Of a stretch of DNA of 64,000 nucleotides, positions 1-11,071 are shown in pieces. This DNA is from Streptomyces sp. NBC_00442. Its GTDB lineage: Bacteria; Actinomycetota; Actinomycetes; Streptomycetales; Streptomycetaceae. The notes below the pieces were generated by a model that saw only the letters and a list, made by a program, of their open reading frames with translations, searched no databases and was not told the DNA's origin. A program made the translations under genes and the position numbers. Every line of letters starts with the position of its first letter. The stretch's first letter is position 1. Location of the stretch: assembly GCF_036014195.1 (NCBI RefSeq), contig NZ_CP107918.1, forward strand, positions 5,332,001 through 5,396,000. The letters are read 5' to 3'.

Positions 1-512
1 ACGGCCGCGGCCCGGCGCAGCGTGGCCGCACCGACCTCGGAGAGCCCGATGTGCCGTACGTGACCGGCCTCGACCAGCTCGGCGATGGCGCCGACCGTCT
101 CCTCGATCGGCACGTCCGGGTCGATCCGGGCGATCCGGTAGATGTCGATGTGGTCGACCCCGAGGCGCTGCAACGAGTACGCGGCGAAGTTCTTCACCGC
201 GGCGGGCCGTCCGTCATAGCCGGACCAGCCGCCGTCCGGGTCGCGGAGCGCCCCGAACTTCACGCTGGTCAGCGCGCGTTCGCGGGAGGCGGCGGGGGCG
301 GCACGCAGCGCCTCGCCGATCAGCATCTCGTTGTGGCCCATGGCGTAGAAGTCGCCGGTGTCCAGGAGGGTGACGCCGGCGTCGAGCGCGGCGTGCACGG
401 TGGCGATGGACTCGCCCCGGTCGGCCTCTCCGTACAGGGCGGACATGCCCATGCAGCCGAGGCCGAGTGCGGAGGTCCGGGGGCCGGTGGTGCCGAGGGT
501 GCGGGTTCGCAT
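1..512 (-). CDS. Aldo/keto reductase, C-terminus cut off by window edge
   Basis: Seen: an open frame from ATG (512-510) runs to the left edge without a stop, about 170 residues. It begins [10 protein letters not shown], followed by [13 protein letters not shown] and then [16 protein letters not shown], which holds the Asp and Tyr of the aldo/keto reductase catalytic tetrad in a TIM-barrel fold. Later [10 protein letters not shown] and HIGLSEV match strands of the same barrel. Family knowledge: these are cytosolic NADPH-dependent carbonyl reductases, here closest to the YajO/general stress 'oxidoreductase' group; the substrate cannot be read. A strong 36-bp inverted repeat lies 59 bp upstream and is the likely control site. 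The missing part would be the last third of the barrel and the NADPH 2'-phosphate site. Confidence 0.88.
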   Translation of the reverse strand, partial: MRTRTLGTTGPRTSALGLGCMGMSALYGEADRGESIATVHAALDAGVTLLDTGDFYAMGHNEMLIGEALRAAPAASRERALTSVKFGALRDPDGGWSGYDGRPAAVKNFAAYSLQRLGVDHIDIYRIARIDPDVPIEETVGAIAELVEAGHVRHIGLSEVGAATLRRAAA

Positions 513-570
513 GAAGGGGCTCCTTGGGGGTGGGGAGGGGGTGACGGTGGGAGGTGCGTCCACCATCGCA

Positions 571-606
571 TGACAGCTGACAGATTTCAATATTTGTCAG
601 TCGTCA
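571..606. promoter_or_regulatory. 36-bp inverted repeat, candidate operator
   Basis: The arms read TGACRRCTGACA and TGTCAGYYGTCA around a 12-bp AT-richer spacer; 20 of 24 arm positions are self-complementary. It sits between the divergent aldo/keto reductase (start 512) and the DUF6243-type gene (start 691), where a dimeric repressor (TetR or MarR type) could act. No regulator gene is adjacent inside the window. Confidence 0.6.
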
Positions 607-690
607 TGCCTTCCGTGTCGTCCCCGGCGAGCCACAGGCCCGGCGAAAACTGGTACGGGTCACCCCCTCCGGCCAGGTAGCGTCGCCCTC

Positions 691-900
691 ATGGCTAAGA
701 GTCGTAACAACCTGCTCGGTGTTGGTGGACAGCGCAAGAAGGTGTCCCGCAACGGAGACCAGGGCTCGGTCCAGGGGAGCGCGGCGGACCGCAGGTCGGC
801 CGTGGACAAGAAGGAGGAGCTGCTGCGCAAGATGCGCGAGCGCGCCAACCCCACGACGGACCCCACGACGGACCCCGCTACGGAGGCCGGCGCGAGCTGA
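691..900 (+). CDS. Small basic DUF6243-type protein (69 aa)
   Basis: Starts at ATG 691 (MAKSRNNLLGVGGQRKKVSR). The N-terminal MAKSRNNLLGVGGQRK block matches my memory of the DUF6243 family, short hypothetical proteins common in Streptomyces; no function is known. The protein is very basic at the N-terminus, has a short KKEELLRKMRER helix in the middle, and ends in a Thr/Asp-rich tail with a duplicated NPTTDPTTDPATEA pattern. It is cytosolic, with no signal peptide or membrane segment. A perfect 15-bp hairpin 16 bp downstream closes the transcript. Assignment to DUF6243 is from recall and unverified. Confidence 0.72.
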   Translation: MAKSRNNLLGVGGQRKKVSRNGDQGSVQGSAADRRSAVDKKEELLRKMRERANPTTDPTTDPATEAGAS

Positions 901-915
901 GCCGCCGCACACGCC

Positions 916-951
916 GAAGGGCCCGGACCGCGATCACGGTCCGGGCCCTTC
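916..951. terminator. Bidirectional hairpin terminator
   Basis: Perfect 15-bp stem (916-930 with 937-951) and a 6-nt loop, between two converging genes (ends at 900 and 994). No T-run, which is normal for Streptomyces hairpin terminators. Confidence 0.75.
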
Positions 952-993
952 GCTCTCCGGCCCGCCGGCTCTCCTGCCCGCCAGCTCACCCGC

Positions 994-2559
994 TCACCGC
1001 ATGACGCGCGGCAGTCGCAGGCCGAGGAGGGCCGTGACGACGATGAGGCCGAGCTGGGCGAGGAGCGTGATGACGAGCGCGTCGCGCATGCCCAGCGACG
1101 AGGCAAGAGCGAGGAAGAGCGTGCCCAGGGTGGCCACGCCGAGGGCGAGTGCGGACTGCTGGGTGGTGACCACCACGCCGCCGCCCACCCCGGCCCGGTC
1201 GGCCGGTATGTCGGAGAGCATCAGGCGGATGAGGACCGGGAGTTGGAGGCCCTGACCGAGTCCGGCCACCGCGACACCGGGCGCGATGTCGACGACGGTC
1301 AGGCCCGACCAGCCGTGCCACACGGTCAGCGTGAGCACAACGATGCCCACGGCCTGGATCACTCCGCCCGCGCTCACCACGCGTGTCCCGAACCGGCCGA
1401 TCAGCCGGGGTCCGGCCAGCGACGCGGTGAAGAAGGCGAGCGCCATCGGGACCAGCGCGAGACCGGCGGCGACCGGGCCCATCCGCAGCCCCTGCTGCAG
1501 CACCACCGCGACCACGAACATGAAGCCGCTGAAGCCGATCGAGAACGGCACGACCATCACGAGGCCGCGGCGCAGCGAGATGGTCTCCAGCAGGCTCGGC
1601 GGCACGAGCGGCGTCCGCCCCCGCCGGTCCGCGCGCCGCTCGACCAGGAAGAACGCGGTCGACGCGAACGGGAAGACGCCGAGCGAGACCCAGGTCCACA
1701 GCGGCCAGCCCGCGGCCCGCCCCTCGGTCAGCGGGAGCAGCAGCGACAGCAAGGACAGTGCGAGGAGCAGCGTGCCCGCCACGTCGATCGTGGCCGGCCG
1801 GTCCGAGCGGGTCTCGGGAACGGTGCGGACCGCGAGGACCAGGCCCACGATCGCGACCGGCACGTTCACCAGGAACACCGACCGCCACCCCGTCCCGGCG
1901 ATGTCGGCCGCGACCAGGACGCCGCCGAGGATCTGTCCGGCGACCATGGACAGGCCGCCGGTCGCCCCGTACAGGCTCATCGCCTTGGCGCGGCGCGGGC
2001 CCTGTGTGGTGGCCTGGATGGTGGCCAGGACCTGCGGCAGCATCAGGGCCGCCGCGGCGCCTTGTGCGACACGGGCGACGACCAGGGTCCAGGCGGTCGG
2101 CGCGAGTCCGCAGGCGAGCGAGGTGAGGGCGAACGCCGCCATGCCCATGAGGAAGAGCCTGCGCCGGCCCGCCATGTCGCCGAGCCGCCCGCCGAGCACG
2201 AGCAGCACGGCGTAGGCGAGGCCGTACCCGGAGACCACGAGTTCCAGCATCGCGGGGCCGGCTGCGAGGTCGCTGTCCATGGACGGCAGGGCGACATTGA
2301 CGATAAAGAAGTCGATCATGGGCAGTGCCGCGCCGAGCAGCACCGTGAACAGCCCGAGGGGCCCGATGACCGGGGAGGCGGCGGGAGGAGCGGGAGGAGC
2401 GGGCGAAGCCGGAGGAGCGGGCAAGACGGGAGAAGCGGACGGAGGAGAAAGGGCGGACGCGGAAGAAAGGGGGGAGGAGGGAGAGAGAGGGGAAGTCCTG
2501 GTGGGGCGGGAGGGGCGGGGAGCCGTCCGTACGGTTGTCTCGTTCACGATGTCGCTCAC
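994..2559 (-). CDS. MFS drug transporter, DHA2 family (14 TM)
   Basis: Proton-driven exporter of the EmrB/QacA type in the cytoplasmic membrane. I chose GTG 2559 (SDIVNETTVRTAP) because GGAGG lies 12 nt upstream; the longer open frame upstream is the shadow of the divergent regulator. A Pro/Ser/Ala-rich N-terminal stretch of about 65 residues precedes GPLGLFTVLLGAALPMIDFF, TM1 of the DHA2 fold. Motif A (GGRLGDMAGRRRLFL) and the motif C-like region are present, and total length is 521 aa. The divergent MmyB-type regulator starts 111 bp away, and two CTGGTACCAG palindromes lie between, so the regulator probably controls this pump. The ligand is unknown. The low-complexity N-terminus is unusual for the family and could mean the true start is further in. 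Confidence 0.87.
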   Translation of the reverse strand: MSDIVNETTVRTAPRPSRPTRTSPLSPSSPLSSASALSPPSASPVLPAPPASPAPPAPPAASPVIGPLGLFTVLLGAALPMIDFFIVNVALPSMDSDLAAGPAMLELVVSGYGLAYAVLLVLGGRLGDMAGRRRLFLMGMAAFALTSLACGLAPTAWTLVVARVAQGAAAALMLPQVLATIQATTQGPRRAKAMSLYGATGGLSMVAGQILGGVLVAADIAGTGWRSVFLVNVPVAIVGLVLAVRTVPETRSDRPATIDVAGTLLLALSLLSLLLPLTEGRAAGWPLWTWVSLGVFPFASTAFFLVERRADRRGRTPLVPPSLLETISLRRGLVMVVPFSIGFSGFMFVVAVVLQQGLRMGPVAAGLALVPMALAFFTASLAGPRLIGRFGTRVVSAGGVIQAVGIVVLTLTVWHGWSGLTVVDIAPGVAVAGLGQGLQLPVLIRLMLSDIPADRAGVGGGVVVTTQQSALALGVATLGTLFLALASSLGMRDALVITLLAQLGLIVVTALLGLRLPRVMR

Positions 2560-2586
2560 GATGAGGACGATCCTCCTCTCCTGAGC

Positions 2587-2618
2587 CTGGTACCAGAGTC
2601 TCCTTGTCCTGGTACCAG
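2587..2618. promoter_or_regulatory. Tandem CTGGTACCAG operator
   Basis: Two identical perfect 10-bp palindromes at 2587-2596 and 2609-2618, 22 bp apart centre to centre (two helical turns). They sit 28 bp from the exporter start and 52 bp from the divergent regulator start. This is the expected layout for the regulator's own binding site. Confidence 0.7.
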
Positions 2619-2670
2619 CACTACCTGGAAACCGGCTGACAAGGGCTTGTGGGTACGGCACTCTGAGACC

Positions 2671-3552
2671 ATGAGCACTGTGGCACCGGCGAGCGACGTC
2701 CGCCGCCATGAGCTGGCCGAGTTCCTGCGCAGCCGCCGTGAGCGGATCACCCCCGAGCAGGTCGGCCTGCCGCCCGGCCGGCGCCGGCGCACCCCGGGAC
2801 TGCGCCGCGAGGAGGTCGCACAGCTCTCCGCCGTCGGCGTCACCTGGTACACGTGGCTGGAGCAGGCCCGCGACATCCAGGTCTCCCCGCAGGTCCTCGA
2901 CGCCCTGGCGCGGGCCCTGCTGCTCGACCCCAGCGAGCGCAGCCACCTCTTCGCGCTGGCCGGCACCCTCGACCCCACACCCAACGCACCGTGCCCGCGC
3001 CTCACCCCGGCGCTGCACGCCATGCTCGACCAGCTCGGCCCGATCCCGGCCTGCGTCCAGAACAGCCGCTACGACATCCTCGCGTACAACCAGACGTACG
3101 GGCGGCTCCTGTGCGACCTCGACGCGCTGGCGCCCGAGGACCGCAACTGCCTGTGGCTGACCTTCACCAACGCCGACTGGCGGGCCTCCGTCGTCGATCT
3201 GCCGGACATGAACCGGGTGATGGCCGCCAAGTTCCGCGCCTCGATGGCCGAGCACCTCGCCGAGCCGGCCTGGAAGACGCTCCTCGCCCGCCTCGAAGGG
3301 GCCTCCCCGGAGTTCCGCGAGGTGTGGGCCCGGCACGAGGTCGTCAACCAGGGCGGCAAGACCAAGTACCTGCGCAACGCCCACGTCGGGCTGCTCTCCG
3401 TCGAGCACACCAACCTGTGGCTCGGCCCGTCGGCGGGCCCGCGGCTCGTCATGTACGTGCCCTGTGACGACGAGACCCGCGGCCGCCTGGAACGGCTCCA
3501 GGCACTGGCCGCAGCGGACCGCGGTCAGGCGTTGGCGTCGGCCGGCGTCTGA
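2671..3552 (+). CDS. XRE/MmyB-like transcriptional regulator
   Basis: DNA-binding regulator, 293 aa. The N-terminal helix-turn-helix (about residues 15-70; RRRRTPGLRREEVAQLS then VTWYTWLEQAR) is the classical signature of the Streptomyces MmyB-type family. The rest forms the MmyB-like ligand-binding (PAS-like) domain, with the typical YDILAYN and a WARHEV-type block. Members commonly control a divergent MFS or reductase gene and may bind fatty-acid-like ligands. ATG 2671 was chosen as the first Met before the conserved region; no strong ribosome site is seen, so the mRNA may be nearly leaderless. The 3' end lies in a 38-bp tandem duplication shared with the next, convergent gene. Confidence 0.88.
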   Translation: MSTVAPASDVRRHELAEFLRSRRERITPEQVGLPPGRRRRTPGLRREEVAQLSAVGVTWYTWLEQARDIQVSPQVLDALARALLLDPSERSHLFALAGTLDPTPNAPCPRLTPALHAMLDQLGPIPACVQNSRYDILAYNQTYGRLLCDLDALAPEDRNCLWLTFTNADWRASVVDLPDMNRVMAAKFRASMAEHLAEPAWKTLLARLEGASPEFREVWARHEVVNQGGKTKYLRNAHVGLLSVEHTNLWLGPSAGPRLVMYVPCDDETRGRLERLQALAAADRGQALASAGV

Positions 3553-3597
3553 GCCACCGCGGTCAGGCGTTGGCGTCGGCCGGCGTCTGAGCCACCG
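3518..3597. repeat. 38-bp tandem duplication at the junction of two convergent genes
   Basis: Two exact copies (3518-3555, 3556-3593, plus 4 further matching bases). Each copy encodes the regulator's last codons and stop on + and the exporter's last codons (QTPADANA, then stop) on -. The two ORFs now end in different copies, 10 bp apart. Confidence 0.95.
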
Positions 3598-5023
3598 GAG
3601 CCTCCAGACGCCGCGCGGTGCGGCGCGCCGACTCGCGCGCCCACTTCCCGCTGGTCGCGAGCCCCAAAAACAGCACGCTCAGACCGCACCCCGCGATGAT
3701 CCACCACGCGGGCCGCGCAGCATCCGGGAAATGACCGGCGTACGCGCCGGCCGAGACCCCCGCCATGCCGCCCGCAAGCACCGCGCCGATCACCGCGACA
3801 CCCAGCGTCTGGCCGATCTGGCGGCTGGTGGAGGCGACCGCCGCCGCCACACCCGCCTGGGAGCGGGGCATTCCGGAGACAGCGGTGTTGGTGATGGGCG
3901 CGTTCACCATGCCGAAGCCGAGCCCGAACAGGACATACCCGGTGAACAGCAGCGATGTGGTCCGCTCGGCGTCGAACAGGGCGAAGAGCAGCCCGCTCGC
4001 GGCCATCGCGACCCCCGCGATCAAAAGCGAGAGCCGCGGACCCCGATTGCCGACGAGACGGCCCGAGATCGGTGCGCACACGAAGGTGAGCGCGGCCATG
4101 GGCAGCATGTACAGCCCGGCGTTCAGGGCGCTCAGACCGCGGGCGTTCTGCAGATAGAGGGTGTTGAGGAAGAGGAACCCACTGAGCGCGGAGAAGGCCG
4201 AGACCGCTATCACGGTCGCGCCGCTGAACGGGGCACTGCGGAAGAACCGCAGGTCGATGAGGGGCTCGGCGCGCCTCGGCTCGTACAGCAGGAGCCCGGC
4301 GAGCGAAGCGACGGCGACCGCGATGAAGGCGAGGATCTTCGGCGAGTCCCAGCCCGCGCTCGGCACCTCGATGATCGCGTACGTCAGCGAGCCGAGCAGC
4401 GCGATGACCAGGAGCTGGCCGACCGGGTCGGGGCGGCGCGGCCTGGGCGCGCGCGACTCCGGGACGTAGCGCCAGGTCAGGAAGAGCGCGATCACTCCGA
4501 CCGGCAGGTTGAGCCAGAAGATCGAGCGCCAGCCCACCGACTCGACCAGGGCGCCGCCGACGATCGGGCCCATGGCCATCGAGATGCCGACGACGGCGCC
4601 CCAGACGCCGATGGCGCGGGCGCGTTCGCGGGCGTCGGTGAAGGTGTTGGTGATGATCGACATCGCGACGGGGTTGAGCATCGAGCCGCCGACCGCCTGC
4701 ACCATCCGGAAGACCACGAGGGAGGTCAGGTTGGGCGCGAGCGAGCAGAGCAGCGAGCCGATGGTGAACAGCACCAGACCCGTCTGGAAGACCTTGCGGC
4801 GGCCGATGCGGTCGGCGGTCGAGCCCGACAGCATCAGGAGCGAGGCCAGGACGAGGGTGTAGGCGTCGATCGTCCACTGCAGGCCGGAGACCTCGGCGTG
4901 GAAGTCCTTCTGCAGGGAAGGGAGGGCAACGTTGAGGACGGTGTTGTCGAGGCTGACGATCAGCAGGCTCAGGCAGCAGATCGCCAGGATGAGCATCCGT
5001 CGGCGGGGGGTCGGCTCGGACAT
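3563..5023 (-). CDS. MFS drug transporter, DHA2 family (14 TM)
   Basis: 486-aa membrane exporter of the EmrB/QacA type. Begins MSEPTPRRRMLILAICCLSL. TM1 contains LDNTVLNVALPSLQ (motif D1 of DHA2 pumps), then SGSTADRIGRRKVF (motif A) and IGVWGAVVGISMAMGPIVGG (motif C, the antiporter motif). This is a full-length family member. It converges on the MmyB-type regulator, and the shared 38-bp duplication separates their ends. It is not the closest relative of the exporter at 994-2559 in sequence, so the two flank the regulator as separate pumps. The start region contains TTAGTTAGGCGTACTA about 10 nt upstream of the ATG, a possible operator or -10 region. Substrate unknown. Confidence 0.9.
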   Translation of the reverse strand: MSEPTPRRRMLILAICCLSLLIVSLDNTVLNVALPSLQKDFHAEVSGLQWTIDAYTLVLASLLMLSGSTADRIGRRKVFQTGLVLFTIGSLLCSLAPNLTSLVVFRMVQAVGGSMLNPVAMSIITNTFTDARERARAIGVWGAVVGISMAMGPIVGGALVESVGWRSIFWLNLPVGVIALFLTWRYVPESRAPRPRRPDPVGQLLVIALLGSLTYAIIEVPSAGWDSPKILAFIAVAVASLAGLLLYEPRRAEPLIDLRFFRSAPFSGATVIAVSAFSALSGFLFLNTLYLQNARGLSALNAGLYMLPMAALTFVCAPISGRLVGNRGPRLSLLIAGVAMAASGLLFALFDAERTTSLLFTGYVLFGLGFGMVNAPITNTAVSGMPRSQAGVAAAVASTSRQIGQTLGVAVIGAVLAGGMAGVSAGAYAGHFPDAARPAWWIIAGCGLSVLFLGLATSGKWARESARRTARRLEAPVAQTPADANA

Positions 5024-5180
5024 GGCTTCGATAGTACGCCTAACTAATGAACCCTCGGTGACCCGAGGCAGGTGGCGGCGGTCCCGGTATCCCGCACGGT
5101 CCCGCGCGGGTCCGGCCGGCCGCGCACCCGTTGTCCACAGGCCCGGACGGGACCCGGCCCGCATGCGCGACAATGAACAG

Positions 5181-6308
5181 ATGACCACGCTCTCCATCGG
5201 CCCGCACACCGTGCAGCCACCCGTGGTGCTCGCACCCATGGCCGGCATCACCAACGCCCCGTTCCGCACCCTGTGCCGCGAGTTCTCCGGCGGCAAGGGC
5301 CTGTTCGTCAGCGAGATGATCACCACGCGGGCGCTGGTCGAGCGCAACGAGAAGACCATGCAGCTCATCCACTTCGACGCGACCGAGACCCCGCGCTCGA
5401 TCCAGCTGTACGGAGTGGACCCGGTCACCGTCGGCAAGGCCGTCCGCATGATCGTGGACGAGAACCTCGCCGACCACATCGACCTCAACTTCGGCTGCCC
5501 CGTGCCCAAGGTGACCCGCAAGGGCGGCGGCTCGGCCCTGCCCTACAAGCGGCCGCTGCTGCGCGCGATCCTGCACGAGGCCGTCACGGGCGCGGGCGAC
5601 CTGCCCGTCACCATGAAGATGCGCAAGGGCATCGACGACGACCACATCACCTATCTGGACGCCGGCCGGATCGCCGTCGAGGAGGGCGTCACCGCGATCG
5701 CCCTGCACGGCCGCACCGCCGCCCAGCACTACGGCGGCACCGCCGACTGGGACGCCATCGCCCGCCTCAAGGACCACGTCCCGGAGATCCCGGTGCTCGG
5801 CAACGGCGACATCTGGTGCGCCGAGGACGCTCTGCGCATGGTCAAGGAGACCGGCTGCGACGGCGTCGTGGTCGGCCGCGGCTGTCTGGGCCGGCCCTGG
5901 CTCTTCGGCGACCTGGTGGCCGCGTTCGAGGGCACCGACTCCTTCGCGCGCCCCACGCTGCGCACGGTCTCCGAGGTGATGCTGCGCCACGCGACGCTGC
6001 TGGGTGAGTGGATCGGCGACGAGACGCGCGGTGTGATCGACTTCCGCAAGCACGTCGCCTGGTACCTGAAGGGATTCGCGGTCGGCTCCGCGATGCGCAA
6101 GTCCCTGGCCGTCACCTCGTCCCTGGAGGAGCTGGCCGCTCAGTTGAGCGAGCTCGACCTGGACCAGTCGTGGCCGGACGGCGCGGACGGCCCGCGCGGC
6201 AGAACGTCCGGAAACAACCGGGTCGTCCTGCCGGACGGCTGGCTGAAGGACCCGTACGACTGCTCCGGCATCACGATGGAGGCCGAGCTGGACACCTCCG
6301 GAGGCTGA
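5181..6308 (+). CDS. dusB: tRNA-dihydrouridine synthase, DusB/NifR3 family
   Basis: FMN enzyme that reduces uridine to dihydrouridine in the D-loop of tRNA, using NADPH, in the cytosol. TIM-barrel signature APMAGITNAPFRTLCREFSG near the start, then DLNFGCPVPKVTRKGGGSAL, whose Cys is the catalytic acid, then MKMRKGIDDDH and ALHGRTAAQHYGG, which bind FMN and tRNA. About 375 aa, typical length. I preferred ATG 5181 (MTTLSIGPH) over the in-frame ATG 5163 because homologues begin near there; neither has a clear ribosome site. Divergent from the exporter at 3563-5023, with 157 bp between. Followed by a hairpin terminator upstream of ppdK. Confidence 0.93.
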   Translation: MTTLSIGPHTVQPPVVLAPMAGITNAPFRTLCREFSGGKGLFVSEMITTRALVERNEKTMQLIHFDATETPRSIQLYGVDPVTVGKAVRMIVDENLADHIDLNFGCPVPKVTRKGGGSALPYKRPLLRAILHEAVTGAGDLPVTMKMRKGIDDDHITYLDAGRIAVEEGVTAIALHGRTAAQHYGGTADWDAIARLKDHVPEIPVLGNGDIWCAEDALRMVKETGCDGVVVGRGCLGRPWLFGDLVAAFEGTDSFARPTLRTVSEVMLRHATLLGEWIGDETRGVIDFRKHVAWYLKGFAVGSAMRKSLAVTSSLEELAAQLSELDLDQSWPDGADGPRGRTSGNNRVVLPDGWLKDPYDCSGITMEAELDTSGG

Positions 6309-6747
6309 TCCGAGCCGGTCCGGACGTTCGCGGACGTGCGCGGACGGTCCCGGACCGTCCAAAGAGCGGTCCGAAGTCTGGAATCCCGCTCGATCGAGCG
6401 CGTGATTCTCGCCACCCCTGATGGGGGTTGCGCTCAGATGAGCGATTTACGCGTGGCTGCATCTCTGAAAGGGGTGGCACTCAGTGCCACCCCTTCTGTG
6501 TTCAAGCAGTAAACTCACCTGTCGTCAGGTCCGCTCAAAAGAGCGGATCTAGACCCTTTCTTGACCTACTCCGTTCAAGTGATGAAGACATTCCTCGGCT
6601 CGTCGTTACGCGCCAGTCACTTTCGATCTGGTGGCGGACGAGTGGTTACGACCCCGTGACGCGCAAGTGGACGTACCCAGACACCTTCGATCTGGGTATG
6701 TTCCTCGCCGTCAGGGCAGCCACCGCGGATTCGAGGAGTCGAGACCC
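6309..6747. other. Intergenic region between dusB and ppdK
   Basis: 439 bp without a convincing gene. It holds GGTCCGGAC/GTCCGGACC-like repeats near 6316-6360, the palindrome CGCTCGATCGAGCG near 6387, a strong hairpin (6469-6495), and a lower-GC stretch from 6500 to 6700 that should contain the ppdK promoter (TTGACC at 6561-6566 is a candidate -35). Confidence 0.6.
6469..6495 (+). terminator. Hairpin terminator after dusB
   Basis: GGGGTGGCAC pairs with GTGCCACCCC around a minimal loop, flanked by AA and TT. It is about 160 bp after dusB and separates it from ppdK; it could also act in the ppdK leader if that promoter lies upstream. Confidence 0.65.
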
Positions 6748-9483
<2,736 letters not shown>

Positions 9484-9550
9484 GACCCCGGAACCGCCGC
9501 CGGGTCCCCGACCCTCACCAACCGATCCGGCGGCGGCTCCGGCCACCAAG

Positions 9551-9587
9551 AAGGGGCAGCAACCCTGTGCGGGGGTGCTGCCCCTTT
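9551..9587 (+). terminator. Terminator after ppdK
   Basis: AAGGGGCAGCA pairs with TGCTGCCCCTT, followed by TTTCGC. An intrinsic terminator 68 bp downstream of ppdK. Confidence 0.8.
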
Positions 9588-9714
9588 CGCGTTCACGGCC
9601 CCCGCGGGACGCGGTAAGCGTTTGCCCCAACGCCTTCGCACTACACCTACCGGGTGTGCGACCGCTTAATTCCTGTTGAATGGCGGACATTTAACGGAGC
9701 GGTGGCCGGAAATG

Positions 9715-9756
9715 CAGAGTGCGGTTCACGGATCCCCACCCGTGAACCGCACTCTG
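9715..9756. repeat. 16-bp perfect inverted repeat in a 556-bp intergenic region
   Basis: Arms at 9715-9730 and 9741-9756 are perfectly complementary, with a 10-nt loop and no T-run. The space from 9484 to 10039 has no supported gene; this hairpin could be a second terminator, or an RNA or attenuator element for the regulator downstream. Confidence 0.6.
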
Positions 9757-9990
9757 TCAACCACGCCGAGCACGGAGCCGCCACCTACGCCCACCGCCGC
9801 CAGAGCCTGTGAAGCCCCCCACGGTCTTCGCAGAATCTTTCCGGTTGGCTCGGTGTCGTGCCCGACGAGGTACAGCCTTTCGTCCCCGGGGCCCCTTCCG
9901 CGAGGCCTTTCAACTGTGGCTGAAAGGCCCGTGGTCACGGGCAGTGACGGGAGGCATACTCAGTCGAGTCGGTCGGGGGATCAATTGCGG

Positions 9991-10020
9991 ATGCAACACA
10001 ACGCAACAGGTTGCAACACA
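9991..10020. promoter_or_regulatory. Helically phased GCAACA triplet upstream of regulator
   Basis: GCAACA occurs at 9993, 10003 and 10013, exactly every 10 bp; the outer two are extended to TGCAACACA. The array ends 19 bp before the GTG of the ArsR-like regulator and is probably an autoregulatory or activator site. Confidence 0.5.
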
Positions 10021-10039
10021 GTGGACAGGTGGGGTTTCG

Positions 10040-11071
10040 GTGCTGCGCATTCATTTCACCGGCGAGGATCTGGCTCGGCTCCGTATGGCGCCGGGTCCCG
10101 ACACGCTGTGGGAAACGATTCTCAGCTTTCACCGCTTAAGGGACCGGCGGGGCGCCTCCGTATTCGGCGAATGGCGACAGGAAACTCGCGCCAGGCTGAG
10201 CGGAGAAACACGATTGCTCTCCGCAGTCGTTCCATGTCGCGGATATTTCCCCGACTTCCTCACCCCGCCCCGGGGCCCGCATTCCCTCGACGCCGGACTT
10301 GAACGCATTCGCGAAACCAGCCCCGAACGCCTGAACGAAGAACTCTCCCGGCTCCCCGGCGGCCGCCCGGCCACCGGCTGGGCCGCCTCCCTCGCCGACG
10401 GCTGCACCACCCAACTCGGCCGCCTCGCCGACGCGTTGGGCGCCTACCACCACGCAGCCGTCTCCCCGTACTGGGCCCACATACAGACCCGCGTCGACGC
10501 CGACCGCGCCGCCCGCGGCCGCGCCCTGCTCGACGGCGGAGCCGGCGAACTCCTCGCCTCACTGCCGCCCATGCTGCGCTGGCACGCACCCGTCCTCGAA
10601 GCCGACTACCCGGTCGACCGCGAACTCCATCTGAACGGACGCGGGCTGCTCCTCCAGCCCTCGTTCTTCTGCCGCCGCACCCCCGTCGCACTCCAGAACC
10701 CGAAACTCCCGCCCGTCCTCGTCTACCCGGTCACCCACACCCAGGCGCCCTACGAATCCCCGCCCGGCCCCGACCGCGGCACCTCGCTCGGCCGCCTCGT
10801 CGGCCACACCCGCTCCAGCGTGCTCCACGCCATCGGCAACGGCTGCACCACCAGCGAACTCGCCCGCAGGGCCGGCGTCTCCCTCGCCTCCGCGAGCCAG
10901 CACGCCGGAGTCCTGCGCGACGCCGGCCTCCTCGTCACCCTGCGGCACGGCAACTCCGTCCTGCACACCCTCACCCCGCTCGGCACCGCCCTGCTGAGCG
11001 GCGGCACCCCCTACGTGCCAAGGCCCCGTCAGTCGTCGATCCCCGAACGCTCCACGCCCGCCACGATGTAA
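10040..11071 (+). CDS. ArsR-like winged-helix regulator with DUF5937-type N-terminal domain
   Basis: 343 aa. GTG 10040 (LRIHFTGEDLARLRM) with GGTGGGG just upstream. The N-terminal two thirds (FTGEDLARLRMAPGPDTLWETILSFHRLR) match the Streptomyces family of ArsR-like regulators with a DUF5937-type region (recalled). The C-terminus (about 255-325) is a winged helix: LGRLVGHTRSSVLHAI, CTTSELARRAGVSLASAS as recognition helix, and LRDAGLLVTLRHGNSVLHTLTPLG as wing. No metal-binding Cys pattern is seen, so metal sensing is unlikely. Its last 43 nt overlap the 3' end of the convergent sugar permease gene on the opposite strand. It may regulate that importer, but position is the only evidence. Confidence 0.82.
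   Translation: MLRIHFTGEDLARLRMAPGPDTLWETILSFHRLRDRRGASVFGEWRQETRARLSGETRLLSAVVPCRGYFPDFLTPPRGPHSLDAGLERIRETSPERLNEELSRLPGGRPATGWAASLADGCTTQLGRLADALGAYHHAAVSPYWAHIQTRVDADRAARGRALLDGGAGELLASLPPMLRWHAPVLEADYPVDRELHLNGRGLLLQPSFFCRRTPVALQNPKLPPVLVYPVTHTQAPYESPPGPDRGTSLGRLVGHTRSSVLHAIGNGCTTSELARRAGVSLASASQHAGVLRDAGLLVTLRHGNSVLHTLTPLGTALLSGGTPYVPRPRQSSIPERSTPATM

Noticed and set aside
994..3408. Single 804-aa protein covering the exporter and the divergent regulator
   Set aside because: The first 280 residues are antisense of the regulator; the real start is GTG 2559 with a ribosome site.
9715..9756. Perfect inverted repeat taken as a mobile-element end or CRISPR repeat
   Set aside because: Single copy, no adjacent transposase and no repeat-spacer pattern; left as a hairpin.
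9726..9938. 70-aa minus-strand ORF in the ppdK downstream gap
   Set aside because: Covers half of a hairpin, has no ribosome site and no recognisable pattern.
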